NCBI GenBank assembly: GCA_035652315.1
Contig: DASREA010000044.1
Span: 1-5,929, forward strand
Source of the DNA: CANKHA01 sp035652315
GTDB lineage: Bacteria > Pseudomonadota > Alphaproteobacteria > Rhizobiales > Xanthobacteraceae
Reading direction: 5' to 3'
DNA: 5,929 bases
The position numbers and the translations under genes are program-made. Positions 1 through 5,929 of the stretch are shown here, in pieces (position 1 is the first letter of the stretch; every line of letters starts with the position of its first letter). The notes beneath the pieces are model-generated. The model was not told where the DNA came from. It saw only the letters and a list, made by a program, of their open reading frames with translations, and ran no database searches.

Positions 1-146
1 CCGGACTGGGGCTTTCCATCTGCAAACAGATCGTCGAGGCCCATGGCGGCCGCATCTGGGTGGAAAACCGTCAAGGTCCCGCGCGCAGCGGAGACGGAGG
101 GGCAATTCTCGGCGCCCGCTTCATCGTCCGTCTGCCGGCGATGTGA
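1..146 (+). CDS. chvG: Sensor histidine kinase ChvG, C-terminal end (partial)
   Basis: This is the last 47 codons of a sensor histidine kinase, cut by the left edge; the reading frame begins at base 3 and ends at TGA 144-146. It opens with the G2-box motif GLGLSICKQIVEAHGG of the HATPase_c ATP-binding domain and ends with the usual final strand (GARFIVRLPAM). That makes it the ATP-binding end of a kinase that would phosphorylate a response regulator. The sequence alone says only 'histidine kinase'. The name ChvG (also ExoS) comes from context: in Rhizobiales the chvI-chvG pair directly precedes hprK, EIIA-Man and HPr, which is the order here. ChvG/ChvI respond to acid and envelope stress and control surface polysaccharide and host-interaction genes in rhizobia and Agrobacterium. 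The sensor region and phosphorylated His lie outside the window. Confidence 0.85.
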   Translation, partial: GLGLSICKQIVEAHGGRIWVENRQGPARSGDGGAILGARFIVRLPAM

Positions 147-162
147 TGCGTTTACTGGATAA

Positions 163-231
163 CCGCTCATTCCCGCGCAAGCGGGAATCCAGAAAAACAA
201 GCTGGGTCACCGCTTTCGCGGAGACGAACGG
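163..231. repeat. Palindromic intergenic repeat, family 1, copy 1
   Basis: This element has two 30-nt arms (163-192 and 202-231) around a 9-nt A-rich centre. The left arm is a hairpin (TTCCCGC, loop GCAA, GCGGGAA). The right arm forms an imperfect hairpin at 206-225 with one A/A mismatch. A second copy lies at 3407-3489; by hand comparison the left arms match at 29 of 30 positions and the right arms at 26 of 30, while the centres are unrelated and differ in length. It fills most of the chvG-hprK gap and would be transcribed if these genes are one operon. It resembles short non-autonomous palindromic repeats scattered in Bradyrhizobium-like genomes. It encodes nothing. Confidence 0.85.
220..224 (+). 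promoter_or_regulatory. Possible hprK ribosome binding site inside the repeat
   Basis: GGAGA lies within the right arm of the palindromic repeat. It is 10 nt before a TTG codon at 235 and 22 nt before the ATG at 247. The spacing fits the TTG start better than the ATG, so this site bears on which hprK start is used. No other Shine-Dalgarno-like sequence lies between 225 and 246. Confidence 0.35.
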
Positions 232-246
232 ATATTGTTGCACCTC

Positions 247-735
247 ATGAAAATCCCCACCATTCACGCCTCCGCCGTCCTGGTCGGCGCGCGCGCGGTG
301 TTGATCCGCGGCCCTTCCGGCTCCGGCAAATCGCGGCTCGCCCTTGCGCTGTTGCAAGCGGCCCAGGCCGGCTTTCTGCCTTTCGCGCGGCTGGTGGCCG
401 ATGATCGCGTCCATGTGCAGGCGAGGCATGGCCGTCTGCTGCTGCGCCCTGCGGAAAATCTTGCCGGCCTCCTGGAGGTGCGCGGCCTCGGCCTCCGGCA
501 GGTCGAAGCCGAACCGCTGGCGGTGGCCGGCTGGGTCGTGGATCTGGCGGCCGAGGACGCCGCCCGTCTGCCCGCGCCCACAGCCGGCGCGGTGAATCTC
601 GAGGGGGTGAGGCTGCCGCGGCTTGCGGTCGCAGCGGGCGAAGAGCCGCTGCCGCTCGTCCTTGCCTTGCTACAAACGCGTCCCGGCCATTCACAGGGGG
701 TGGCCGCCACGCCCTCCGCGATGGCGAAAAAGTAA
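247..735 (+). CDS. hprK: HPr kinase/phosphorylase, short alphaproteobacterial form
   Basis: This gene encodes a 162-residue cytoplasmic HprK, the enzyme that phosphorylates and dephosphorylates HPr on its regulatory serine. Visible motifs are IHAS at 6-9, the Walker A P-loop GPSGSGKS at 22-29, an acidic ADD at 51-53 where the family has its catalytic/metal-binding acid, and the HprK signature EVRGLG at 77-82. It corresponds to the C-terminal kinase domain only; Firmicutes enzymes of about 310 residues have an extra N-terminal domain. Such short forms are normal in Rhizobiales. I chose ATG 247 because homologues begin just before the IHAS motif. TTG 235 would add four residues and has better-spaced GGAGA, so the start is uncertain. 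The target serine is present in the HPr encoded two genes downstream, which supports the assignment. Confidence 0.92.
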   Translation: MKIPTIHASAVLVGARAVLIRGPSGSGKSRLALALLQAAQAGFLPFARLVADDRVHVQARHGRLLLRPAENLAGLLEVRGLGLRQVEAEPLAVAGWVVDLAAEDAARLPAPTAGAVNLEGVRLPRLAVAAGEEPLPLVLALLQTRPGHSQGVAATPSAMAKK

Positions 736-833
736 CTATATTGGGATTAGCGTGCGGGCCTCGGGCAGCCTGCGGAAAAGCGCCTCATTGGCCTCACTTG
801 CCGCAATGCAAAATATGCCAAAAGTAGCGGGAA

Positions 834-853
834 AAGCCCTTGCGCTCGGGCTT
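834..853. repeat. Small inverted repeat in the hprK-EIIA gap
   Basis: AAGCCC (834-839) and GGGCTT (848-853) form a perfect 6-bp stem with an 8-nt loop. No T-run follows, so it is not a convincing intrinsic terminator. The rest of the 736-912 gap is noncoding as far as I can see, with a small tandem near-repeat at 782-800 and no clear promoter. Confidence 0.3.
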
Positions 854-900
854 CGGATAGTCATGAATGCCGCCCTTTCGTGCGCTGCAACCAGGCGCAC

Positions 901-906
901 GAGGAG
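901..906 (+). promoter_or_regulatory. Ribosome binding site of the EIIA-Man gene
   Basis: GAGGAG lies 6 nt before ATG 913. It decides the start: an in-frame ATG at 880 would put this motif inside the gene and add eleven residues that do not look like the EIIA family. Confidence 0.8.
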
Positions 907-912
907 TCTCGG

Positions 913-1314
913 ATGATCGGCGTCGTTCTCGTGACCCATGGCGGCCTTGCGGCCGAATTCCGCTCGGCCCTCGAACACGTGGTCGGCCCCCAGCGCCAGA
1001 TCGAATCGGTCACCATCGGGCCGGACGACGACGTCGAGCGCTCCCGCAACGAGATCATCGAGGCGGTGAAGAAGGTCGATAGCGGCGACGGGGTGGCGAT
1101 CCTCACCGACATGTTCGGCGGCACCCCCTCCAACCTCGCCATCTCGGTGATGAGCCGCCCCAAGGTCGAGGTCCTCGCCGGCATCAATCTGCCGATGCTG
1201 ATCAAGCTCGCCAAAGTCCGTGAAACCGCCTCCCTCCCCGAGGCGGTGGCCGCCGCCCAGGAAGCCGGCCGCAAATACTGCACCATCGCCAGCCGGGTGC
1301 TCAGCGGCAAATGA
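913..1314 (+). CDS. manX: PTS EIIA component, mannose family (regulatory)
   Basis: This encodes a 133-residue single-domain cytoplasmic EIIA of the mannose/fructose PTS family, which accepts phosphate from phospho-HPr on a histidine. The N-terminus MIGVVLVTHGGLA carries the active-site His9, matching His10 of E. coli EIIA-Man. The conserved LTDMFGGTPSN stretch at 64-74 contains Asp66, which sits beside the active His in this fold, and INLPML follows at 91-96. The length fits a stand-alone EIIA domain; no EIIB domain is fused and no EIIC or EIID membrane gene lies nearby. In Rhizobiales such orphan EIIA proteins are thought to act as regulators rather than transporters. The gene overlaps HPr by 4 nt (ATGA). 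The symbol manX follows rhizobial usage. Confidence 0.93.
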   Translation: MIGVVLVTHGGLAAEFRSALEHVVGPQRQIESVTIGPDDDVERSRNEIIEAVKKVDSGDGVAILTDMFGGTPSNLAISVMSRPKVEVLAGINLPMLIKLAKVRETASLPEAVAAAQEAGRKYCTIASRVLSGK

Positions 1315-1604
1315 GCGAGGCCGCCGCCGAAGGCCCGATCCGGCGGGTGCTCGAAATCGTCAACAAGAAAGGCTTGCACGCGCGCGCCTCGGCAAAGTTT
1401 GTGCAGACGGTGGAAAAATACGACGCGGAAGTCGCCGTCACCCGCGGGCACGAAACCGTCGGCGGCACCTCGATCATGGGCCTGATGATGCTCTCGGCGG
1501 CGCCGGGGACGGAGATCGTCGTCGAGGCCAGCGGCAAACAGGCGGCCGAGGTGATGGAGGCGCTGGAAGAACTGGTGGCGTCAGGTTTCGGCGAAGAGGA
1601 TTGA
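1311..1604 (+). CDS. ptsH: Phosphocarrier protein HPr
   Basis: This 97-residue HPr relays phosphate from EI to EIIA. The active-site motif GLHARASAKFV places the catalytic histidine at His23. The regulatory site appears as GTSIMGLMML with Ser54. The spacing of 31 residues equals His15 to Ser46 in the classical protein, so both the catalytic and HprK target sites are kept. The numbering offset comes from about eight extra N-terminal residues, common in alphaproteobacteria. The start overlaps the EIIA stop as ATGA, without a strong Shine-Dalgarno, which suggests translational coupling. No EI gene (ptsI or ptsP) is in the window, so the phosphate donor must be encoded elsewhere. A GC-rich double hairpin begins 7 nt after the stop. 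Confidence 0.95.
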   Translation: MSEAAAEGPIRRVLEIVNKKGLHARASAKFVQTVEKYDAEVAVTRGHETVGGTSIMGLMMLSAAPGTEIVVEASGKQAAEVMEALEELVASGFGEED

Positions 1605-1610
1605 ACTCTT

Positions 1611-1720
1611 CCCTCTCCCGTGGGGAGAGGGTGGCGAGCGCAGCGAGCCGGGTGAGGGGGGTACTGATTTCGAATGGCGGTAACCCCCTCACCCCATCCC
1701 TCTCCCCTATGGGGAGAGGG
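1611..1720. repeat. Long inverted intergenic repeat with two terminal hairpins
   Basis: The left hairpin (1611-1631) has a 9-bp stem of CCCTCTCCC and complement with a 3-nt loop. The right hairpin (1698-1720) has a perfect 10-bp stem with a TAT loop. Between them, 1651-1660 and 1684-1693 are perfectly complementary over 10 bp. The element can therefore fold as three local stems or one long one. It starts 7 nt after the HPr stop. No T-tract follows either hairpin, so it is not a standard intrinsic terminator, but it could stabilise the 3' end of the hprK-EIIA-HPr message. The left half shares its core with the repeat after lepA (5361-5414). Confidence 0.8.
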
Positions 1721-1735
1721 AGGAGAAAGATGCAC

Positions 1736-1751
1736 ATAAAGAAATCTTTAT
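1736..1751. promoter_or_regulatory. Perfect 16-bp palindrome, candidate operator of ahcY
   Basis: ATAAAGAAATCTTTAT has two perfect 7-bp arms (ATAAAGA/TCTTTAT) around an AA centre. It is AT-rich in otherwise GC-rich surroundings and ends 7 nt before the candidate -35 box of ahcY, centred about 50 nt upstream of the inferred transcription start. That shape fits a site for a dimeric regulator. Known biology offers SahR, an ArsR-family repressor that responds to S-adenosylhomocysteine and controls methionine-cycle genes including ahcY in many Proteobacteria. I infer the link; I cannot confirm the motif from the sequence alone. Confidence 0.5.
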
Positions 1752-1758
1752 ATCCTGA

Positions 1759-1787
1759 TTGCCGCTGGCGGCTGGTCTTGCTATAGG
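1759..1787 (+). promoter_or_regulatory. Candidate sigma70-type promoter of ahcY
   Basis: TTGCCG (1759-1764) and TATAGG (1782-1787) are separated by 17 nt, each matching four of six consensus positions. CTATAG also fits the alphaproteobacterial -10 preference. Transcription would begin near 1794, giving a leader of about 38 nt, too short to hold most riboswitches. A 5-bp inverted repeat (GGTCT 1774-1778, AGACC 1789-1793) brackets the -10 box. Confidence 0.5.
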
Positions 1788-1831
1788 CAGACCTCGATAT
1801 TTCCCAAAAAGCACAGAGCGTCAGGAGTCCC

Positions 1832-3256
1832 ATGTCCGTTTCCGCCAAGCCCGCGACCGCGCCCGCCCACGATTACGTCGTCAAGGACATCGGCCTGGCC
1901 GATTGGGGCCGCAAGGAAATCGCCATCGCGGAGACCGAAATGCCGGGCCTGATGGCCACGCGCGAGGAATTCGGCGCGACCCAGCCGCTGCGCGGCGCAC
2001 GCATCGCCGGCTCGCTGCACATGACCATCCAGACTGCGGTCTTGATCGAGACGCTGAAGGCGCTCGGCGCCGACGTGCGCTGGGCCTCCTGCAACATCTA
2101 TTCGACGCAGGACCACGCCGCCGCAGCGATCGCCGCGGGCGGCACGCCGGTCTTCGCGGTGAAAGGCGAAACGCTGAAGGATTATTGGGATTACACCCAC
2201 CGCATCTTCGAATGGTCGGACGGCGGCAGCGCCAACATGATTCTCGACGACGGCGGCGACGCCACGCTGCTGATTCATCTCGGCATCAAGGCGCGCGAAA
2301 ACCCATCGGTGATTGCCCATCCGGCCAACGAGGAAGAGGAAGTGCTGTTCGCCGCCATCAAGGCGCGGCTGAAGCAGGACCCGGACTGGTACGAACGCGT
2401 CGGCAAGAATATCCGCGGCGTCACCGAGGAGACCACGACCGGCGTGCACCGGCTCTATCAGATGGCCAAGGAAGGCCGCCTGCTCTTCCCCGCCATCAAC
2501 GTCAACGACAGCGTCACCAAATCGAAGTTCGACAATCTCTACGGCTGCCGCGAGTCGCTGGTCGACGGCATCCGCCGCGGCACCGACGTGATGATGGCGG
2601 GCAAGGTGGCCATGGTCGCCGGCTTCGGCGACGTCGGCAAAGGCTCCGCCGCGAGCTTGCGCAACGCCGGCTGCCGCGTGCTCGTCTCCGAGATCGATCC
2701 GATCTGCGCGCTGCAGGCGGCGATGGAAGGCTACGAGGTCACCACCATGGACGACGCCGCGCCGCGCGCCGACATCTTCGTCACCGCCACCGGCAACGTC
2801 GACGTCATCACCATCGAGCACATGCGCAAAATGAAGGACCGCGCCATCGTCGCCAACATCGGCCACTTCGACAGCGAGATCCAGGTGGCGGCGCTGCGCA
2901 ATCTGAAATGGCACAACGTCAAGCCGCAGGTGGACGAGATCGAATTCCCCGACGGCAAGCGCATCATCCTGCTTTCCGAGGGCCGGCTGGTGAATCTCGG
3001 TAATGCCATGGGGCATCCCAGCTTCGTCATGTCGGCGTCGTTCACCAACCAGACGCTGGCGCAGATCGAGCTGTGGACCAATCCGGAGAAATACCGGAAG
3101 CAGGTCTATACGCTACCCAAGCAGCTCGACGAAAAGGTCGCGCGGCTGCATCTTAACAAGATCGGCGCCAAGCTGACCAAGATGACCGACAAGCAGGCCG
3201 CCTATATCGGCGTGCCGGCGGAAGGCCCGTTCAAGAGCGAGCATTATCGGTATTAA
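1832..3256 (+). CDS. ahcY: S-adenosylhomocysteine hydrolase (adenosylhomocysteinase)
   Basis: This 474-residue cytoplasmic NAD-dependent enzyme splits S-adenosylhomocysteine into adenosine and homocysteine, relieving inhibition of methyltransferases and feeding methionine recycling. Residues matching the known active site are all present: His63 in GSLHMT, Asp94 in STQDHAA, Glu200 in EETTTG, Lys230 and Asp234 in VTKSKFDN, His345 in GHFD, and His395 in NAMGHPSF. The NAD-binding loop GFGDVGKG lies at 264-271. The C-terminus KSEHYRY keeps the Lys468 and Tyr472 that reach the NAD of a neighbouring subunit. A segment around residues 150-195 matches the insertion typical of long bacterial forms, and full length is as expected. 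AGGAG (1823-1827) lies 4 nt before the chosen ATG. A promoter and palindrome upstream suggest it is transcribed apart from HPr. Confidence 0.98.
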   Translation: MSVSAKPATAPAHDYVVKDIGLADWGRKEIAIAETEMPGLMATREEFGATQPLRGARIAGSLHMTIQTAVLIETLKALGADVRWASCNIYSTQDHAAAAIAAGGTPVFAVKGETLKDYWDYTHRIFEWSDGGSANMILDDGGDATLLIHLGIKARENPSVIAHPANEEEEVLFAAIKARLKQDPDWYERVGKNIRGVTEETTTGVHRLYQMAKEGRLLFPAINVNDSVTKSKFDNLYGCRESLVDGIRRGTDVMMAGKVAMVAGFGDVGKGSAASLRNAGCRVLVSEIDPICALQAAMEGYEVTTMDDAAPRADIFVTATGNVDVITIEHMRKMKDRAIVANIGHFDSEIQVAALRNLKWHNVKPQVDEIEFPDGKRIILLSEGRLVNLGNAMGHPSFVMSASFTNQTLAQIELWTNPEKYRKQVYTLPKQLDEKVARLHLNKIGAKLTKMTDKQAAYIGVPAEGPFKSEHYRY

Positions 3257-3284
3257 GCGATCAAGGCCATCACGTTTATTTCGT

Positions 3285-3340
3285 CATGGCCGGGCAAAAG
3301 GCGCGGAGCGCCGTCCTCGCGTCTTGAGGTCCCGGCCGTC
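3285..3340. repeat. Palindromic intergenic repeat, family 3
   Basis: GGCCGGG (3288-3294) and CCCGGCC (3331-3337) form the outer stem. An inner hairpin (3300-3312) pairs GGCGC with GCGCC across a 3-nt loop. The opening GTCATGGCCGGGC is typical, from memory, of repeats in Bradyrhizobium and Rhodopseudomonas intergenic DNA. It lies 28 nt after the ahcY stop and has no T-run. Confidence 0.65.
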
Positions 3341-3372
3341 TCGATTAGGGACGTAGTGCCTTCCTAAGCGGG

Positions 3373-3396
3373 ATGCCCGCGACAAGCGCGGGCATG
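3373..3396. repeat. Short palindromic repeat, family 4
   Basis: ATGCCCGCG (3373-3381) pairs perfectly over 9 bp with the arm at 3387-3395 around an ACAAG loop. It is 11 nt upstream of the family 1 copy, and its CCCGCG core resembles that family's left hairpin, so the two may be related. The ATG inside it begins a reading frame open into lepA, but I do not regard it as a start. Confidence 0.7.
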
Positions 3397-3406
3397 ACGA
3401 AAAACT

Positions 3407-3489
3407 CCGCTCGTTCCCGCGCAAGCGGGAATCCAGTTCTACGGTCTCGGCCTACTCCGCTGGGTCCCCGCTTCCGCGGGGACGAGCGG
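3407..3489. repeat. Palindromic intergenic repeat, family 1, copy 2
   Basis: This is the better-preserved copy of the element at 163-231. Its arms are 3407-3436 and 3460-3489 around a 23-nt unrelated centre. The ends CCGCTCGT and ACGAGCGG are perfect inverted repeats of 8 bp. Each arm is itself a hairpin: 7 bp with a GCAA loop (3414-3431) and 8 bp with a TTCC loop (3464-3483). It ends 54 nt before the lepA start. Confidence 0.87.
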
Positions 3490-3543
3490 GGCAAGATCGC
3501 CGCGCTCCTTGTTCCCACCTCCGTCGAATGCTATCTGCCGCCC

Positions 3544-5355
<1,812 letters not shown>

Positions 5356-5360
5356 CTTCT

Positions 5361-5414
5361 TACCTCCCCCGCTTGCGGGGCAGGGTGGCGCGCGAAAGCG
5401 CGCCGGGTAGGGGA
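5361..5414. repeat. Palindromic repeat after lepA with GAAA-loop hairpin
   Basis: It begins 5 nt after the lepA stop. An imperfect hairpin at 5362-5386 centres on CCCCGC/GCGGGG. Next to it, GGCGCGC (5387-5393) and GCGCGCC (5398-5404) form a perfect 7-bp stem closed by a GAAA tetraloop. The flank GGGTAGGGGA partly complements the start. No T-run follows, so a factor-independent terminator is not supported, though the structure could protect the lepA transcript end. Its core matches that of the repeat after HPr. Confidence 0.72.
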
Positions 5415-5487
5415 ACGCGTCTGGTTGCTTCGCTGCCAGTCGATGTGTGAAACTTAACGGGGACACTCACGCCTGCGGCGAGACGAT

Positions 5488-5751
5488 ATGCCGAGCCGGA
5501 AACCTTTGCGCTTCACCAGGCACGCCGAGGACGCCATCGCAGAGCGTGAGTTGAGCCCCGAATGGATCGAAATGACCGTAAGGGAGCCGGAATGGTCACG
5601 TCCCGATCCGCGGCGTTCCGGTGTGGAGCGCAGGTTTCGGGCGATCCCGGAGTTTGGCGGTCGCATCCTCCGCATCGCCTGCATTGAAACTGCGGACGAA
5701 ATCCGTATTCTAACGGTGTTTTTCGACCGGGATGCACGGAAGCCGACATGA
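5488..5751 (+). CDS. Small DUF4258-like protein, possible toxin
   Basis: This encodes an 87-residue protein without signal peptide or membrane segment. The N-terminal pattern FTRHAEDAIAERELSPEWIE (His12, Arg20), a following EPEW, a central basic stretch around 42-52 (RRSGVERRFRAI) and a strand-rich end (IRILTVFF) resemble the DUF4258 family, small RelE/BrnT-like proteins often found in toxin-antitoxin-type pairs. The family call is by eye. The stop overlaps the next start as ATGA, so the two are very probably cotranslated. Only a weak purine stretch (GCGAGA, 5478-5483) precedes ATG 5488 and I see no convincing promoter in 5415-5487. Toxin activity is inference; it might instead be an uncharacterised housekeeping protein. 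Confidence 0.72.
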   Translation: MPSRKPLRFTRHAEDAIAERELSPEWIEMTVREPEWSRPDPRRSGVERRFRAIPEFGGRILRIACIETADEIRILTVFFDRDARKPT

Positions 5752-5929
5752 CACCAACGATCAAATATCGGCCTGAGGATAATGCGGCCTATATCCGCTT
5801 ATCGCAGGAAAAGATCATTGAGAGTGCTGAAGTCTCTCCCGACATCGTATTTGATTACGATGCCGAAGGTCGGATCGTCGGCATCGAAGTGCTCGATGCT
5901 CGGGCGCACCTTTCGCCCGCGCTTCTCAC
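5748..5929 (+). CDS. DUF2283-like small protein, possible antitoxin (partial)
   Basis: This gene is cut by the right edge after 60 codons. It begins MTPTIKYRPEDNAAYIRLSQ and continues with EVSPDIVFDYDAEGRIVGIE and VLDA. That order of motifs is typical of DUF2283, a family of about 60-70 residues, so little is probably missing. GGAAG (5738-5742) lies 5 nt before the ATG, which overlaps the stop of the preceding gene. DUF2283 genes commonly sit directly after DUF4258 genes, and the pair is often treated as a toxin-antitoxin candidate; neutralising activity is not shown. By hand count, 5761-5820 is 45% GC and 5821-5880 is 52%, against 68% for 3661-3720 in lepA, which suggests a later arrival or relaxed composition. 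Confidence 0.78.
   Translation, partial: MTPTIKYRPEDNAAYIRLSQEKIIESAEVSPDIVFDYDAEGRIVGIEVLDARAHLSPALL

Noticed and set aside
163..231. CRISPR-like repeat or tRNA
   Set aside because: There are only two distant copies of the family in the window with no regular spacers, and no cloverleaf or CCA-end structure is visible.
880..912. Earlier in-frame ATG for the EIIA-Man gene
   Set aside because: GAGGAG at 901-906 correctly precedes ATG 913, and the family begins with the strand leading to VTHG.
1611..1720. Intrinsic terminator after HPr
   Set aside because: The hairpins are strong, but neither is followed by a T-run, and the element belongs to a repeat family rather than a terminator type.
1788..1831. 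SAM or SAH riboswitch in the ahcY leader
   Set aside because: The inferred leader is only about 38 nt and shows no pseudoknot-like arrangement of stems; the upstream hairpins belong to an intergenic repeat.
1781..3016. Long minus-strand open frame of 411 codons opposite ahcY
   Set aside because: It is opposite a complete ahcY with all active-site residues, and its translation (rich in His, Val, Gly and Asp) resembles no protein I recognise.
3253..3280. Possible lepA promoter TTAAGC, 16-nt spacer, TTTATT
   Set aside because: The -35 matches only three of six consensus positions and it would give a leader of about 255 nt made of repeats; too weak to annotate.
3373..3543. Upstream in-frame extension of lepA by 57 residues
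   Set aside because: The extension is translated palindromic repeat sequence and lacks a ribosome binding site, while LepA homologues begin at the ATG at 3544.

Overview
The window looks like chromosomal core sequence from a GC-rich alphaproteobacterium of the Hyphomicrobiales (Rhizobiales), most likely near Bradyrhizobium, Rhodopseudomonas or Xanthobacteraceae. The evidence is the order chvG, hprK, EIIA-Man, HPr, ahcY, the short single-domain HprK, and GC-rich palindromic intergenic repeats of the kind I associate with that group. The genus is an inference from memory, not a search.

Layout: positions 1-146 are the 3' end of a ChvG-like sensor histidine kinase. A palindromic repeat follows (163-231), then hprK (247-735), a 174-nt gap with a weak hairpin, the EIIA-Man gene (913-1314), and HPr (1311-1604), which overlaps EIIA by ATGA. 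A long double-hairpin repeat (1611-1720) closes this group. Next come a 16-bp perfect palindrome (1736-1751) and a sigma70-type promoter (1759-1787) in front of ahcY (1832-3256). The 287-nt gap between ahcY and lepA is largely three palindromic repeats. lepA (3544-5355) is followed by another repeat (5361-5414). The right edge has two small overlapping genes (5488-5751 and 5748 to the edge) that resemble a DUF4258/DUF2283 toxin-antitoxin-like pair and are lower in GC at their distal end.

How the genes work together: ChvG (with ChvI, presumably just upstream) senses envelope or acid stress. HprK, EIIA-Man and HPr form a regulatory phosphotransfer branch; HPr keeps both the catalytic His (H23) and the HprK target Ser (S54). 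No EI or sugar permease lies in the window, so the branch probably regulates rather than transports. ahcY recycles S-adenosylhomocysteine and appears to be a separate transcription unit, possibly controlled through the palindrome upstream of its promoter. lepA is a translation GTPase with no clear functional link to its neighbours.

Most of the window is ordinary conserved sequence. The parts most worth a second look are the ahcY palindrome, the small gene pair at the right edge, and the repeats, one of which may supply the ribosome binding site of hprK. I see no RNA gene, CRISPR array or transposase gene.
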